This document shows, piece by piece, positions 16,201-26,202 of a DNA stretch of 64,000 bases. The first letter of the stretch is position 1; the number at the start of each line of letters is the position of its first letter. The notes under the pieces were generated by a model. It was not told the DNA's origin. It saw only the letters and a program-made list of their open reading frames with translations, and did no database searches. The DNA lies in NCBI RefSeq assembly GCF_019457905.1, contig NZ_JAHZSV010000020.1:22575-86574 (forward strand), given 5' to 3'. The translations under genes were made by a program, and so were the position numbers. The DNA is from Flagellimonas abyssi (GTDB lineage Bacteria > Bacteroidota > Bacteroidia > Flavobacteriales > Flavobacteriaceae).

Positions 16201-18729
16201 ATGGCGGAAGGAGAAAAGTTAATTCCCATTAATATTGAGGATGAGATGAAATCTGCCTACATTGATTATTCAATGTCGGTCATTGTGTCACGTGCCCTGC
16301 CAGATGTTCGTGATGGTTTAAAGCCTGTTCACCGTAGAGTGCTCTACGGAATGCACGATTTGGGTGTCAGGTCCAATAGTTCGCATAAAAAGTCCGCCCG
16401 TATCGTGGGTGAGGTTTTGGGTAAGTATCACCCACATGGTGATTCTTCCGTATATGATACCATGGTGCGTATGGCCCAGGAGTGGAGCCTTAGGTACATG
16501 CTGGTGGATGGTCAAGGTAACTTTGGTTCTGTGGATGGTGATAGCCCGGCGGCCATGCGTTATACCGAGGCCAAAATGCGCAAGATCGCAGAGGAGATGT
16601 TGGCCGATATCGATAAGGATACGGTGGACCATCAACTCAATTTTGATGATACCATTCAGGAACCTACCGTATTGCCGACCCGTATCCCCAATTTATTGGT
16701 GAACGGAGCCTCTGGTATTGCTGTGGGTATGGCTACCAATATGCCTCCGCATAACCTATGTGAGGTTGTGGATGGTACCGTAGCCTATATTGACAACCAT
16801 GATATTGAAATAGATGAGCTTATAACGCATATTAAGGCACCTGATTTCCCTACGGGTGGAATCATTTATGGTTATGATGGCGTAAAAGAAGCTTTTCATA
16901 CAGGACGCGGCCGTGTTGTGATGCGTGCCAAGGCCACTATTGAAGAGGTCCAGGGGAAGGAAAGTATTGTTGTTACCGAAATTCCTTACCAAGTGAACAA
17001 GGCGGATATGATCAAGAAGACTGCCGACCTTGTCAACGAAAAGAAGATAGAAGGTATATCTACTATTAGGGATGAGTCCGATAGAAACGGGATGCGTATC
17101 GTTTATATTTTGAAGCGAGATGCAATTCCGAACATTGTACTTAACATGTTGTACAAGTACACCGCACTTCAATCCTCTTTTAGTGTCAATAATATTGCGC
17201 TTGTCAATGGCAGGCCGGAATTGTTGAACCTTAAGGATATTATCCACCATTTTGTGGAGCACAGGCATGAGGTCGTGGTTCGAAGAACCAGGTTCGAGCT
17301 AAAAAAAGCTGAGGACCGTGCCCATATCTTGGAAGGACTCATCATTGCTTCTGACAATATCGATGAGGTAATTGCCATTATTAGAGGTTCTTCCAATGTT
17401 GAGGAAGCGCGTAATAAATTGATGGAGCGCTTCAAATTGACCGAGGTTCAGGCCAAGGCAATTGTTGAAATGCGTTTGCGTCAGCTTACCGGACTGGAGC
17501 AGGACAAATTGCGTGAAGAGCATGCGGAACTTTTGAAGACTATCGAAGATTTAAAGGATATTCTTGAAAAGAAGGAGCGTAGAATGCAAATCATCAAAGA
17601 TGAGCTTCTTGAAGTAAAGGAGAAGTACGGTGACGATAGAAGGTCCGAAATCAACTACGCGGGCGGTGATTTGAGCATCGAGGATATGATTCCGGATGAA
17701 CAAGTGGTGATTACCATTTCGCATGCCGGCTATATCAAAAGAACATCGCTTACCGAGTACAAGACGCAGAACAGGGGAGGAGTCGGTCAAAAAGCATCTT
17801 CTACCCGAAATGAGGATTTCTTGGAACACCTGTTTGTGGGTACCAACCATCAATACATGCTGTTCTTCACCCAAAATGGAAAATGTTTCTGGATGCGTGT
17901 TTTTGAAATACCCGAAGGAAGCAGAACATCCAAAGGTAGGGCTATCCAAAACCTGATCAATATAGAACAGGATGATAAGGTCAAGGCCTTTATCTGTACC
18001 CAAGACCTTAAGGATGAAGACTATGTGAACAGTCACTATGTTATTATGGCAACCAAAAAGGGAACGGTAAAGAAAACTTCCTTGGAACAATATTCCAGAC
18101 CACGTCAAAATGGTATCAATGCGATTACCGTAAAAGACGGGGATGAGCTTTTAGAGGCTAAGTTGACCACAGGAACCAGTCAAATATTCCTTGGGCTCAA
18201 ATCTGGTAAAGCCATTCGTTTTGAAGAATCCAAGACAAGACCGATGGGAAGAAACGCTTCTGGTGTTAGAGGTGTAACCTTGGCCGATGACAATGATGAG
18301 GTCGTAGGCATGGTTTCCGTTCATAATTTTGAAGACAACATTCTTGTAGTATCTGAAAGAGGGTATGGTAAACGTTCCAATATTGAAGATTACAGGATAA
18401 CCAATAGGGGAGGAAAGGGTGTCAAAACCATTTCCATCACCGAGAAAACAGGAGGTCTTGTAGCTATCAAGAACGTTACCGATACCGATGATTTAATGAT
18501 TATCAACAAGTCTGGAATCGCCATCCGAATGGGAGTTGAAAATCTTAGGGTTATGGGAAGAGCCACTCAAGGGGTTCGCCTGATCAACCTTAAGGATAGT
18601 GATTCAATAGCTGCCGTTGCAAAAGTGATGAAAGAGGATGACCCAGTGGACGAAGATGATATCTTGGATATCGAGGTCAAAGGGGAAGATGGCACGGCTA
18701 TTGATGATACTACGGACGAAAAAGAATAA
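16201..18729 (+). CDS. gyrA: DNA gyrase subunit A
   Basis: GyrA breaks and rejoins DNA in the gyrase A2B2 complex. The 842-aa protein starts [29 protein letters not shown] and carries the catalytic Tyr121 ([13 protein letters not shown]). The quinolone region reads [10 protein letters not shown], with the usual Ser at position 82 and Asp at 86. A GyrA-box (QNRGGVG) starts the C-terminal six-bladed beta-pinwheel, which separates it from ParC. The tail is acidic. The TPR gene follows after 52 bases and may be co-transcribed. Confidence 0.97.
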   Translation: MAEGEKLIPINIEDEMKSAYIDYSMSVIVSRALPDVRDGLKPVHRRVLYGMHDLGVRSNSSHKKSARIVGEVLGKYHPHGDSSVYDTMVRMAQEWSLRYMLVDGQGNFGSVDGDSPAAMRYTEAKMRKIAEEMLADIDKDTVDHQLNFDDTIQEPTVLPTRIPNLLVNGASGIAVGMATNMPPHNLCEVVDGTVAYIDNHDIEIDELITHIKAPDFPTGGIIYGYDGVKEAFHTGRGRVVMRAKATIEEVQGKESIVVTEIPYQVNKADMIKKTADLVNEKKIEGISTIRDESDRNGMRIVYILKRDAIPNIVLNMLYKYTALQSSFSVNNIALVNGRPELLNLKDIIHHFVEHRHEVVVRRTRFELKKAEDRAHILEGLIIASDNIDEVIAIIRGSSNVEEARNKLMERFKLTEVQAKAIVEMRLRQLTGLEQDKLREEHAELLKTIEDLKDILEKKERRMQIIKDELLEVKEKYGDDRRSEINYAGGDLSIEDMIPDEQVVITISHAGYIKRTSLTEYKTQNRGGVGQKASSTRNEDFLEHLFVGTNHQYMLFFTQNGKCFWMRVFEIPEGSRTSKGRAIQNLINIEQDDKVKAFICTQDLKDEDYVNSHYVIMATKKGTVKKTSLEQYSRPRQNGINAITVKDGDELLEAKLTTGTSQIFLGLKSGKAIRFEESKTRPMGRNASGVRGVTLADDNDEVVGMVSVHNFEDNILVVSERGYGKRSNIEDYRITNRGGKGVKTISITEKTGGLVAIKNVTDTDDLMIINKSGIAIRMGVENLRVMGRATQGVRLINLKDSDSIAAVAKVMKEDDPVDEDDILDIEVKGEDGTAIDDTTDEKE

Positions 18730-18781
18730 ATCAGTATATTAAGTAATAATCGATAAACACTAAATAATTTCAATTTTAAAC

Positions 18782-20044
18782 ATGAGAACAAGAATATTAA
18801 TGCTATTGGCCGTAGGGGTGTCTGCAATAGGATTTGCCCAGAAGGATGAGATGAAGACGGCAGAAAAAGCTCTTAAAGATGGTGATGCTGCAGCTGCAAA
18901 AGCTGCTTTGGTAAGTGCATCTTCCACAATCGGTTCGGCCAAGGAGAAAGATCAGGCCGAGTATTATGCCCTTTTGGGAAATGCAAACTATGAACTAGCT
19001 AAGAAAGGAGAAGTATCAGCCTTTCAAGAAGCCGTTGATGCATACAACAAAGTAGTTGAAATAGAAGAAGCGGACGGAAAATCCAAATACACTTCAGTGG
19101 CCCAAGAAAAAATGAGCCAAATGACGGCTGATTTGGTTAACTCTGCAGTTGAGGACAACAACAACAAAAAGTTCGGCGACGCAGCTGAGAAATTGTATAT
19201 GGGCTACAAACTAAGCCCTAAAGATACCGTGTATCTATATTATGCAGCCAGTAGTGCTGTAAACGGTCAGAATTATGAAGAAGCCTTGAAATATTACAAA
19301 GAGCTTAAAGATTTGGGTTACAATGGTGAGTCTACAACATATACTGCTGTAAACGTTGAGTCCGGTGAAACTGAAACCATGGACAAGGCAACCCGTGACC
19401 TTTATGTAAAAGCAGGTACGCACAAAGATCCTAAAGAGGAAGTTAGCCCATCCAAAAAACCTGAGATCGTTAAGAACATCGCTTTGATCTACCAACAAAT
19501 GGGAGAGAACGAAAAAGCTATTGAAGCTTACGCAGATGCACGAGCTGAAAATCCAGAAGATGTAAACTTGGTATTGGGTGAAGCTAACTTATACTATGCC
19601 ATCGGGGATAAGGACAAATTCAAAGAATTGATGGGGCAAGCCTCTGCTATGGCTCCCGACAATGCCGATTTACTGTACAATATCGGTGTGATCAATATGG
19701 AACAAGGAAACTTGCAAGATGCAAGGGATGCGTACAAGAAAGCGTTGGCCATTGATCCAGGTTATATCAATGCACTATTGAACCTTTCTACTACCTATGT
19801 GAACGAAGGTAATGGTCTTATTGATGAAATGAACGCATTGGGAACCTCCAAAGCCGATATCGCCAAGTACGATGAGCTTAAGGAGAAAAAAGATAGCTTG
19901 TTCAAAGAAGGAGCTGCTGTATTGGAAGATGCTTTGCAATCAAACCCGGATAACGAAAGCATCTTGACCCAGTTGAAAAATATTTATGGAGCTTTGGGAG
20001 ACAATGAAAACTTCATGAGAATCAAAAAGCTTTTGGGAGAGTAA
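18782..20044 (+). CDS. Secreted/periplasmic TPR-repeat protein
   Basis: The 420-aa protein has a Sec signal peptide (MRTRILMLLAVGVSAIGFAQ, predicted cut after Ala or Gln at about 19-20). TPR units run over nearly the whole mature part, for example AEYYALLGNANYELAKKGEVSAFQEAVDAYNKVVEIE, KNIALIYQQMGENEKAIEAYADARAENPEDVN and ADLLYNIGVINMEQGNLQDARDAYKKALAIDPGYINALLNLS. TPR scaffolds of this kind in Flavobacteriia sit at the envelope; the binding partner is unknown. It is followed by a strong terminator. Confidence 0.85.
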   Translation: MRTRILMLLAVGVSAIGFAQKDEMKTAEKALKDGDAAAAKAALVSASSTIGSAKEKDQAEYYALLGNANYELAKKGEVSAFQEAVDAYNKVVEIEEADGKSKYTSVAQEKMSQMTADLVNSAVEDNNNKKFGDAAEKLYMGYKLSPKDTVYLYYAASSAVNGQNYEEALKYYKELKDLGYNGESTTYTAVNVESGETETMDKATRDLYVKAGTHKDPKEEVSPSKKPEIVKNIALIYQQMGENEKAIEAYADARAENPEDVNLVLGEANLYYAIGDKDKFKELMGQASAMAPDNADLLYNIGVINMEQGNLQDARDAYKKALAIDPGYINALLNLSTTYVNEGNGLIDEMNALGTSKADIAKYDELKEKKDSLFKEGAAVLEDALQSNPDNESILTQLKNIYGALGDNENFMRIKKLLGE

Positions 20045-20069
20045 TCACTTTCGCTTCCTATAAAAAAAT

Positions 20070-20097
20070 TAGCCCCGATAATTCGGGGCTTTTTTTA
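20070..20097 (+). terminator. Intrinsic terminator after the TPR gene
   Basis: Hairpin AGCCCCGA-TAAT-TCGGGGCT followed by TTTTTTT. Confidence 0.92.
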
Positions 20098-20847
20098 TAT
20101 CACTTTTTTGATGACCCGTAATTGATGGGTGTACAGTTTTTCTTCGGAATTGAAAATGCCCGTATGGTCTATTCTGTCAATACGCACGTGACCGTTTACA
20201 TGGATGATGTAATTATCCTTTAGAATGATGCCGACATGGTCTATAACACCCTCGTTATCATCAAAAAAAGCCAAGTCGCCAGGTTCGCTTTCTTCAATAA
20301 AACTCAACGCTTCTCCTTGCTTGGACTGACCTTCCGCCGTACGTTCCAACATATGGCCATTTATTTTATATACCATTTGTGTAAAGCCGGAACAGTCGAT
20401 TCCGAACGGAGTTTTTCCTCCCGCTAAATATGGTGCTTTAAGGTACATGACAGCGATATCCACCAAGCTTTCCTTTGGATTTTTATCCATGCATACATTT
20501 CCTTCAAAAGTATGGTTGAGCAGGGCAGAAGAATTTATCATAGAGCCCAAAAGGATGGGCAATAGCATGCCATCGTTAGTGCAGATGTGTGAAATAATGT
20601 CAGAGGATATCTTTTGTGGAACCTGATTACCTATTTGGTCATAGACCTCCTCGGTGATAAATCGAAATTGGTTATTGGGAATCCAACCTTCAAATTTGTC
20701 ATAAGCCGACCTGATCTTGCTCCATTTTTTCCTACTCTCCAAAACTTTAAAATGCTCCCCGTATAATAACTGGGAAGACATTTCGGCACAATCGTCCGGA
20801 TTTGTTCTAATGGGAACAATACTTAGAGGACAAATTCCATATTGCAT
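20095..20847 (-). CDS. NlpC/P60 (C40) cell-wall peptidase with SH3b domain
   Basis: The 250-aa protein starts with a bacterial SH3-like segment (residues 1-65, VPIRTNPDDCAEMSSQLLYGEHFKVLE... WSKIRSAYDKFEGWIPNNQ). A C-terminal NlpC/P60 papain-like domain follows, with Cys152 (GIDCSGFTQMVY), His204 (IDHVGII) and His216 (IIHVNGHV) as the catalytic set. Such enzymes cut peptidoglycan stem peptides. There is no signal peptide, so it is either cytoplasmic (muropeptide recycling, as in YkfC-like enzymes) or exported by other means. It lies on the same strand as the thiolase, 20 bases after it. Confidence 0.9.
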   Translation of the reverse strand: MQYGICPLSIVPIRTNPDDCAEMSSQLLYGEHFKVLESRKKWSKIRSAYDKFEGWIPNNQFRFITEEVYDQIGNQVPQKISSDIISHICTNDGMLLPILLGSMINSSALLNHTFEGNVCMDKNPKESLVDIAVMYLKAPYLAGGKTPFGIDCSGFTQMVYKINGHMLERTAEGQSKQGEALSFIEESEPGDLAFFDDNEGVIDHVGIILKDNYIIHVNGHVRIDRIDHTGIFNSEEKLYTHQLRVIKKVI

Positions 20848-20867
20848 TTACTGTACAGATTGAATCA

Positions 20868-22043
20868 CTAATTTCTTTCCAAAACAATGGATGATGCTCC
20901 ACCACCGCCATTACAAATAGCAGCAGCTCCCAATTTGGCATTGTTTTGCTCCAATATATTCAAGAGGGTGATGGTGATTCTTGCTCCTGAGCAGCCCAGG
21001 GGATGCCCCAAGGAAACTGCGCCACCGTTAACGTTTACATTTGAATCATTAAGGCCAAGGATTTTCATATTGGCCAGACCCACTACCGAAAACGCTTCGT
21101 TGAACTCAAAATAATCAATATCCTCGATGGATACCCCTGCGCGGTCCAACGCTTTTGGAAGCGCTTTTGCCGGAGCGGTCGTGAACCATTCTGGCTCATG
21201 TGCGGCATCGGCATACCCTTTAATGGTCGCCAATGGTGTCAAACCAAGTTCTTTGGCTTTCTCCTCGCTCATTAAGATAACTGCGGCAGCACCATCATTA
21301 ATGGTCGAGGCATTTGCAGCGGTTACCGTGCCATCTTTTGAAAATGCGGGACGCAATGACGCTACCTTTTCCAGCTTAACATTTTTATATTCTTCGTCTT
21401 CGCTAACGATTATGGGTTCGCCTCTTCGCTGAGGTACTTCTACAGGAACAACTTCATTATCAAATTTTCCACTTTTCCATGCTTCTGCAGATCTTTTGTA
21501 AGATTGGATTGCATAGGCATCCTGGTCTTCCCTGCTAAATTTATATTCGGTTGCACATGCATCGGCGCAAACTCCCATGGCATTTTGGTCATAAGCATCT
21601 ACTAGGCCGTCTTTCTGCATACCATCCACCAAAGTTGCGGGGCCGAACTTGGTTCCGCTTCTCATGTAGGCGTAATGGGGAATAAGGCTCATGTTTTCCA
21701 TGCCTCCGGCAACAACAATCGAGTTTTCGCCCAAGGCGATGGATTGTGCCCCTTGCATAATCGTTTTCATTCCGGAAGAACATACTTTGTTCACTGTGGT
21801 ACAGGGCACGGTATTGGGTATTCCGGCAAATATTGCAGCCTGTCTGGCGGGTGCCTGTCCAGCACCAGCTTGTACCACGTTGCCCATCAAAACTTCTTCT
21901 ACAAGTTCAGGTTTAAGGCCTATTTTATCCAATGCCCCCTTAATGGCAACGGCACCTAATTTGGGTGCGGGCACAGAGGACAAAGCTCCCATAAAACTTC
22001 CTATTGGGGTTCTTGCTGCGGAAACGATTACTACTTTTTTCAT
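20868..22043 (-). CDS. Acetyl-CoA C-acyltransferase (thiolase)
   Basis: This 391-aa enzyme has all thiolase signatures: nucleophilic Cys88 (VNKVCSSGMKTIM), the NEAFS motif (EFNEAFSVVGLANMKIL), the GHPLGCSGAR His motif and the C-terminal Cys (AAICNGGGGASSIVLER). It makes or cleaves acetoacetyl-CoA or longer 3-ketoacyl-CoA. The length and the KVCSSGMK loop fit acetyl-CoA acetyltransferases (AtoB-like), but chain-length preference cannot be read from sequence. It is divergent from the 7TM-HD gene. Confidence 0.93.
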   Translation of the reverse strand: MKKVVIVSAARTPIGSFMGALSSVPAPKLGAVAIKGALDKIGLKPELVEEVLMGNVVQAGAGQAPARQAAIFAGIPNTVPCTTVNKVCSSGMKTIMQGAQSIALGENSIVVAGGMENMSLIPHYAYMRSGTKFGPATLVDGMQKDGLVDAYDQNAMGVCADACATEYKFSREDQDAYAIQSYKRSAEAWKSGKFDNEVVPVEVPQRRGEPIIVSEDEEYKNVKLEKVASLRPAFSKDGTVTAANASTINDGAAAVILMSEEKAKELGLTPLATIKGYADAAHEPEWFTTAPAKALPKALDRAGVSIEDIDYFEFNEAFSVVGLANMKILGLNDSNVNVNGGAVSLGHPLGCSGARITITLLNILEQNNAKLGAAAICNGGGGASSIVLERN

Positions 22044-22130
22044 ATGTGCATTTTTACTCCTGCGAAAATACTAAATTTAAATGCAAACGGATAAGAGCTG
22101 GGGCAACTCACTTCTTATATATTAATTTTC

Positions 22131-22138
22131 TATTTTTG
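22131..22138 (+). promoter_or_regulatory. -7 box upstream of the 7TM-HD gene
   Basis: TATTTTTG matches TAnnTTTG, 19 bases before the start codon; no clear -33 element. Confidence 0.35.
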
Positions 22139-22157
22139 AAGCTAACAGTTTTACGGA

Positions 22158-24194
22158 ATGGGAAAAACTTTGGATAATGTATATAAACATCAATCACTGG
22201 TCTACAAGTATTTCCTGTATGTAGTATCGGTGGCACTCATTGTTTTTTTCTTTCCAAAAGGAGGCAAGTTTAAGTATGAGTTCCAGAAAGGAAAACCTTG
22301 GCAATATGAAAACCTTTATGCCCCAATAGATTTTTCCATACAAAAGACCCAAGAAGAAATACAGGAGGAGCAGTCTTCCATTAGAGCCAACAAAACAGAT
22401 TATTATACCTACAATGCGTCCTTGATTTCTGATGTAAAGCAAGAAGTACGGGAAGAATTAAATGCACTTCTTCAATCGGGAAACTACACCACTTCGGAAC
22501 GACAATCCCTGAGAAACGCTTCTGAAGAAGTTATTGATGAAATATATCTTCGCGGTATTTTTCAAAACCTGCCACAATCAAAATCTACCGTGGTGGTCAA
22601 GAGCAATGAAGTACAGCCCATTTCTCCAAGTGATTACTTGAGCCTTGAACAGGCAAAAAAGAAGGTGACCGAGCTTTTTTCGAACGTGGGGGTAGATGGG
22701 GCGGAACGTGTTCAACCTATACTGAGGAGCAGTCTCAAGGCAAATCTTTTTTATGATGACACGCTTACGGAAAGTGCCTTGAACGAAGAACTTTCTAAAG
22801 TATCCTACACACGAGGAGAGGTCGATCAGGGTCAATTGATTATTTCCAAAGGTGAGATTGTAGAGAATGATGACTTTAAAATCCTTAATTCCCTTAAGGA
22901 TGAATATGAGTCCGATCTGTGGATGGGTAGCAATTACTATTTCATTTTATTGGGATACACCATTTTGGTGGCTTTGGTGTTGATTATGTTGTTTTTGTTT
23001 TTAAAACGTTACAGGAACGAGATCTTTCAGAACAACAACAAGGTAACATTCATTTTCTTCAACATCTTATTAATGGTTGTCGCCACAACGTTGATGGTCA
23101 AGCATTATGAGGATTTTATTTATATGGTTCCGTTGTGCATCCTACCATTGATCTTAAAAAACTTTTTTGATGCTAGATTAGGCCTTTTTGTACACGTACT
23201 AACGGTACTTATCCTTGGTTTTATAGTGCCCAATAGTTTTGAGTACATCTTTTTGCAGATAATAACGGGTATAGTTACCATATTAACTGCCTCTGAGCTT
23301 TATAAGAGGGCGAACCTGTTTATTTCCGTAGGTCAGATAACCTTGATATATATTGTTGGTTATTTCGCTTTCCATGCGATACATGAAGGCAATATGGACA
23401 ACATTGAATGGATATTATTCGGTGTGTTTGTTCTAAATGGGTTGTTGACACTTTTTGCACAACCATTGATATACATGTTCGAGAAAATTTTTGGACTTGT
23501 GTCCGACGTGTCCTTATTGGAGCTTTCTGACACCAACTCCAAATTGCTTAAAGAGCTTTCGGACAAGGCGCCCGGAACTTTTCATCATTCTTTGCAAGTT
23601 GCAAACCTAGCGGAGGCAGCTGCCAACGAAATAGGGGCAAATGCCATGCTGGTAAGGGTAGGTGCACTTTATCATGATATCGGTAAAATGGAGCGACCTA
23701 CTTACTTTACGGAGAATCAAATCACTAATGTTAACCCACATGATGACCTTCCTCCGAAAGAAAGTGCCAAGATCATTATTGACCACGTGATCAATGGAAT
23801 AGAGATTGCAAGAAAAAATAAGCTGCCCGACAGGGTGATAGATTTTATCAGAACCCACCATGGAACAACATTGGTCTACTATTTCTATAAAAAACAACAA
23901 GAGTTGGAACAGGATGTGGATAGGAGTGATTTTGAGTATCCGGGTCCCATACCTTTTTCCAAGGAAACAGCTATATTAATGATGTCCGATGCCGTTGAGG
24001 CAGCATCAAAAAGTTTGAAGAATCCTACATTTACCATTATTGACGAGTTTGTGGAGAAAATCGTAAAAGGTCAGATGCAGGCCAATCAATACTTGAACGC
24101 CAATATTACCCTAAAGGAGATTGAGATGGTAAAGAAAGTACTCAAACAAAAGCTTACAAATATTTATCATTTGCGTGTGGAATATCCTGAATAG
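22158..24194 (+). CDS. 7TM-HD family phosphohydrolase (PgpH-like)
   Basis: The 678-aa protein has an N-terminal TM helix (about 19-34), a long extracytoplasmic domain, a cluster of seven hydrophobic segments (from about 257 to 440) and a cytoplasmic HD domain. The HD domain carries the metal-binding sites FHHSLQVANLAEAA (His about 475), YHDIGKMERP (about 504) and RTHHGT. This is the 7TMR-HDED/7TM-HD architecture of PgpH, which hydrolyses c-di-AMP in Gram-positives. Use of c-di-AMP here is inferred from the family. It stands alone, upstream of the tRNA pair. Confidence 0.88.
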   Translation: MGKTLDNVYKHQSLVYKYFLYVVSVALIVFFFPKGGKFKYEFQKGKPWQYENLYAPIDFSIQKTQEEIQEEQSSIRANKTDYYTYNASLISDVKQEVREELNALLQSGNYTTSERQSLRNASEEVIDEIYLRGIFQNLPQSKSTVVVKSNEVQPISPSDYLSLEQAKKKVTELFSNVGVDGAERVQPILRSSLKANLFYDDTLTESALNEELSKVSYTRGEVDQGQLIISKGEIVENDDFKILNSLKDEYESDLWMGSNYYFILLGYTILVALVLIMLFLFLKRYRNEIFQNNNKVTFIFFNILLMVVATTLMVKHYEDFIYMVPLCILPLILKNFFDARLGLFVHVLTVLILGFIVPNSFEYIFLQIITGIVTILTASELYKRANLFISVGQITLIYIVGYFAFHAIHEGNMDNIEWILFGVFVLNGLLTLFAQPLIYMFEKIFGLVSDVSLLELSDTNSKLLKELSDKAPGTFHHSLQVANLAEAAANEIGANAMLVRVGALYHDIGKMERPTYFTENQITNVNPHDDLPPKESAKIIIDHVINGIEIARKNKLPDRVIDFIRTHHGTTLVYYFYKKQQELEQDVDRSDFEYPGPIPFSKETAILMMSDAVEAASKSLKNPTFTIIDEFVEKIVKGQMQANQYLNANITLKEIEMVKKVLKQKLTNIYHLRVEYPE

Positions 24195-24236
24195 CAGGGG
24201 TATTATAAAAGTTCCATTAAAAAAGTGAAAAAATAG

Positions 24237-24267
24237 TTGCGATCTTACATCTGAAAAGGTACATTTG
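24237..24267 (+). promoter_or_regulatory. Promoter of the tRNA-Ser/tRNA-Pro transcript
   Basis: TTG, a 20-base spacer and TACATTTG fit the Bacteroidota -33/-7 consensus and end 39 bases before tRNA-Ser. Confidence 0.65.
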
Positions 24268-24306
24268 CATCCGCATTTTTAGGGTGCACGTTCATAGAAC
24301 ATAATA

Positions 24307-24390
24307 GGAGAGGTGCCGGAGTGGTAACGGAGCAGATTGCTAATCTGTCAGCGCGTAAGTGCTGCCTGGGTTCGAGTCCCAGTCTCTCCG
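24307..24390 (+). tRNA. tRNA-Ser(GCU)
   Basis: A full cloverleaf with a long variable arm. The acceptor stem GGAGAGG pairs with TCTCTCC, the anticodon loop is TTGCTAA with anticodon GCT, the T arm is CTGGG-TTCGAGT-CCCAG, and the discriminator is G as usual for serine. CCA is not encoded. Confidence 0.97.
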
Positions 24391-24406
24391 CTTTTTCCAA
24401 AATTTT

Positions 24407-24481
24407 CGGGGTGTAGCGTAGCCCGGTTATCGCGCCTGCTTTGGGAGCAGGAGGTCGCAGGTTCGAATCCTGCCACCCCGA
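24407..24481 (+). tRNA. tRNA-Pro(UGG), integration target of the islands
   Basis: The acceptor CGGGGTG pairs with CACCCCG, the anticodon loop is TTTGGGA (anticodon TGG), the T loop is TTCGAAT, and the discriminator is A. It lies 16 bases after tRNA-Ser in the same transcript. Its 3' end (CCTGCCACCCCGA) doubles as the left attachment site of the islands and remains intact after insertion. Confidence 0.97.
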
Positions 24482-24487
24482 CGAACC
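24469..24487 (+). repeat. Attachment site attL of island 1
   Basis: CCTGCCACCCCGACGAACC at the tRNA-Pro 3' end is repeated exactly at 43273-43291. The 13-base core CTGCCACCCCGAC occurs again at 63964-63976. All three are direct repeats bounding two integrase-encoding segments. Confidence 0.85.
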
Positions 24488-24506
24488 ACTAAATAGGTGG
24501 TATTAA

Positions 24507-24548
24507 AGCACTGTTAATCGACTGATTGACAGTGCTTTTTGTTTTTTA
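24507..24548 (+). terminator. Terminator of the tRNA transcript, inside the island left end
   Basis: The stem CACTGTTAATC-GACT-GATTGACAGTG has 11 pairs including one wobble and is followed by CTTTTTGTTTTTT. A counterpart with changed bases (ACACTGTTAATC...GATTTTCAGTGTTTTTTG) sits at the left end of island 2, about 43312-43350, so the element brings its own terminator for the tRNA it enters. Confidence 0.7.
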
Positions 24549-24699
24549 TGCATTCATCTGATATCAAATAAAACCATATAAAAGGTGTAGAGTTCGGTGA
24601 ATGGTTCGGTACGTTTCTTGTGCATAATTTAGCTTCAGTTTGACGCTGTTTATGGGTGTTTTGCAAAACCAGTTTTGTCAAACCCAAAAATTATGTATT

Positions 24700-25941
24700 A
24701 TGCGCAATTCCAACACTTTAAAGGTTCTAATCTTCACTAGGGACATTTCCAACAACCCTGAAAAATTGACCATTTATGCCCGTATCACCGTCAATGGAAA
24801 ACGTGCCGAGATAAGTTTGAAACGTTATGTTTCGGTGAATGAATGGGATGAAAATAAGGGAAGGCTACATGGACTTACCCACAAGGCCCGTTTGTTGAAC
24901 AGCTATCTGGATGAGGTGTATGGCGAGATCATGGATACCCATAAACAGTTGTTACGTGAGGACAAGATTATAACCTCACAAGCAATCAAAGCCCGTTATC
25001 TGGGACAGGATGAAGAGCACAAGACCCTTATGGAGCTTATCAAGTATCATTACGAATCACAAAAGAGTAAGCTTCGTCCGGGAACCATGAAAAACTATTA
25101 TGGTACAGAAAAATATCTCAAAAGGTTTTTGGAGCATACCCGCAAAATTCAAGACATCAACTTAAAGCGATTGAACTATAAGTTCATTACTGATTTTGAG
25201 AACTATTTGATAAATGGGCCTGATCTGCAAAAGGGAAAGAAGTGTACCAATAATGGGGCAATGAAACATTTGGAGCGGTTAAGGAAAATGGTAAACCTTG
25301 CCGTTAGGTTGGAATGGTTGGACAAAGACCCGTTTGTAAACTATAAAAAGCATTATAAGAAGAGTGAACGCTCTTTTTTGACCGAAAGGGAACTCAGGCT
25401 CATTGAGGAAACAACATTTTCAGGAAGGGGGTATGAGAGGGTCAAGGACACCTTTCTTTTTTCATGTTATACAGGATTGGCCTATGGAGATGTAAAGGCA
25501 CTGGATATTGATCATATGCGGTTCGGTATAGATGGGAACCTTTGGATTCATACGAAAAGGGAAAAAACTGATGAAGCGGTCAAGGTTCCCTTACTCCCCA
25601 AAGCAAAACAAATCTTGGATAAATATAAAAACTGCAATGAAAGATTGGTACACGGAAAGTTGCTACCTGTATTGAGCAACCAAAAGACCAACAGTTATTT
25701 AAAGGAGATTACAAAAGCCTGTGGAATCTATAAGAATATTTCTTTCCATACTGCCAGGCACACTTTTGCCACAACGGTAACCCTATCCAATGGAGTACCG
25801 ATAGAAACCGTTTCCAAAATGCTGGGCCATACAAAACTGACCACTACCCAAATCTATGCCAGAGTATTGGAACATAAGATAGGAGAGGACATGCAAAATC
25901 TGATAAATCATATGCAGACCAAAAAAGCAGCCGAAGGATGA
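24700..25941 (+). CDS. Tyrosine-type site-specific integrase of island 1
   Basis: It catalyses insertion and excision at tRNA-Pro. From the ATG at 24700 it has 413 aa (an earlier in-frame start at 24640 lacks family similarity). Order: N-terminal Arm-binding domain (RDISNNPEKLTIYARITVNGKRAEISLKR), SAM-like core-binding domain, and catalytic domain with the Lys hairpin (HTKREKTDEAVKVPLL), H-x-x-R (HTARHTFATT), GHTKLTTTQ and the nucleophile Tyr (IYARV). The first Arg of the usual TGxR box is replaced (YTGLAYGDV), as in IntDOT and other Bacteroidota integrases. Closely similar to the island 2 integrase. Confidence 0.93.
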   Translation: MRNSNTLKVLIFTRDISNNPEKLTIYARITVNGKRAEISLKRYVSVNEWDENKGRLHGLTHKARLLNSYLDEVYGEIMDTHKQLLREDKIITSQAIKARYLGQDEEHKTLMELIKYHYESQKSKLRPGTMKNYYGTEKYLKRFLEHTRKIQDINLKRLNYKFITDFENYLINGPDLQKGKKCTNNGAMKHLERLRKMVNLAVRLEWLDKDPFVNYKKHYKKSERSFLTERELRLIEETTFSGRGYERVKDTFLFSCYTGLAYGDVKALDIDHMRFGIDGNLWIHTKREKTDEAVKVPLLPKAKQILDKYKNCNERLVHGKLLPVLSNQKTNSYLKEITKACGIYKNISFHTARHTFATTVTLSNGVPIETVSKMLGHTKLTTTQIYARVLEHKIGEDMQNLINHMQTKKAAEG

Positions 25942-25947
25942 TAAGGA

Positions 25948-26202
25948 TGTATTTCTTCGGTCCCGCTTGCGGGACGTAGGAATAGCAAGAGGGTGATGCG
26001 CAATTTGCGCCATCACGGTTGTTTTCGGGTCTTCAACAAGTTGAAAACCAGTTGATTGAACAGATTTTGGAATTCTGTGCAAAATCAGGGGTTACAGTAG
26101 ACTTTTCCGGAATCTACAGTAAACCCTTTGGGAAGCCCTATAAACACTGGAAATTTTTGACGCAAAAATTGACGCAATTTCACTAAAAACCAAATCTCAC
26201 CT
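25948..26202 (+). other. Conserved 255-bp non-coding block, candidate oriT (island 1 copy)
   Basis: This block is nearly identical to 48263-48518 although the flanking integrase-side sequences differ. It holds a perfect hairpin GTCCCGC-TT-GCGGGAC (25960-25975), a dyad GTGATGCGCAA...TTGCGCCATCAC (25993-26016), an inverted pair GTAGA/TCTAC near 26100-26120 and two direct copies of TTGACGCAA 12 bases apart (26157-26177). It ends right at the mobilization operon. Position, dyads and iterons fit an origin of transfer and/or mob promoter-operator. Confidence 0.55.

Noticed and set aside
16318..18108. Several open frames antisense to gyrA, and similar ones antisense to clpC, thrA and thrC
   Set aside because: They lie entirely within strong conserved genes and have no family features; they are shadows of the coding strand.
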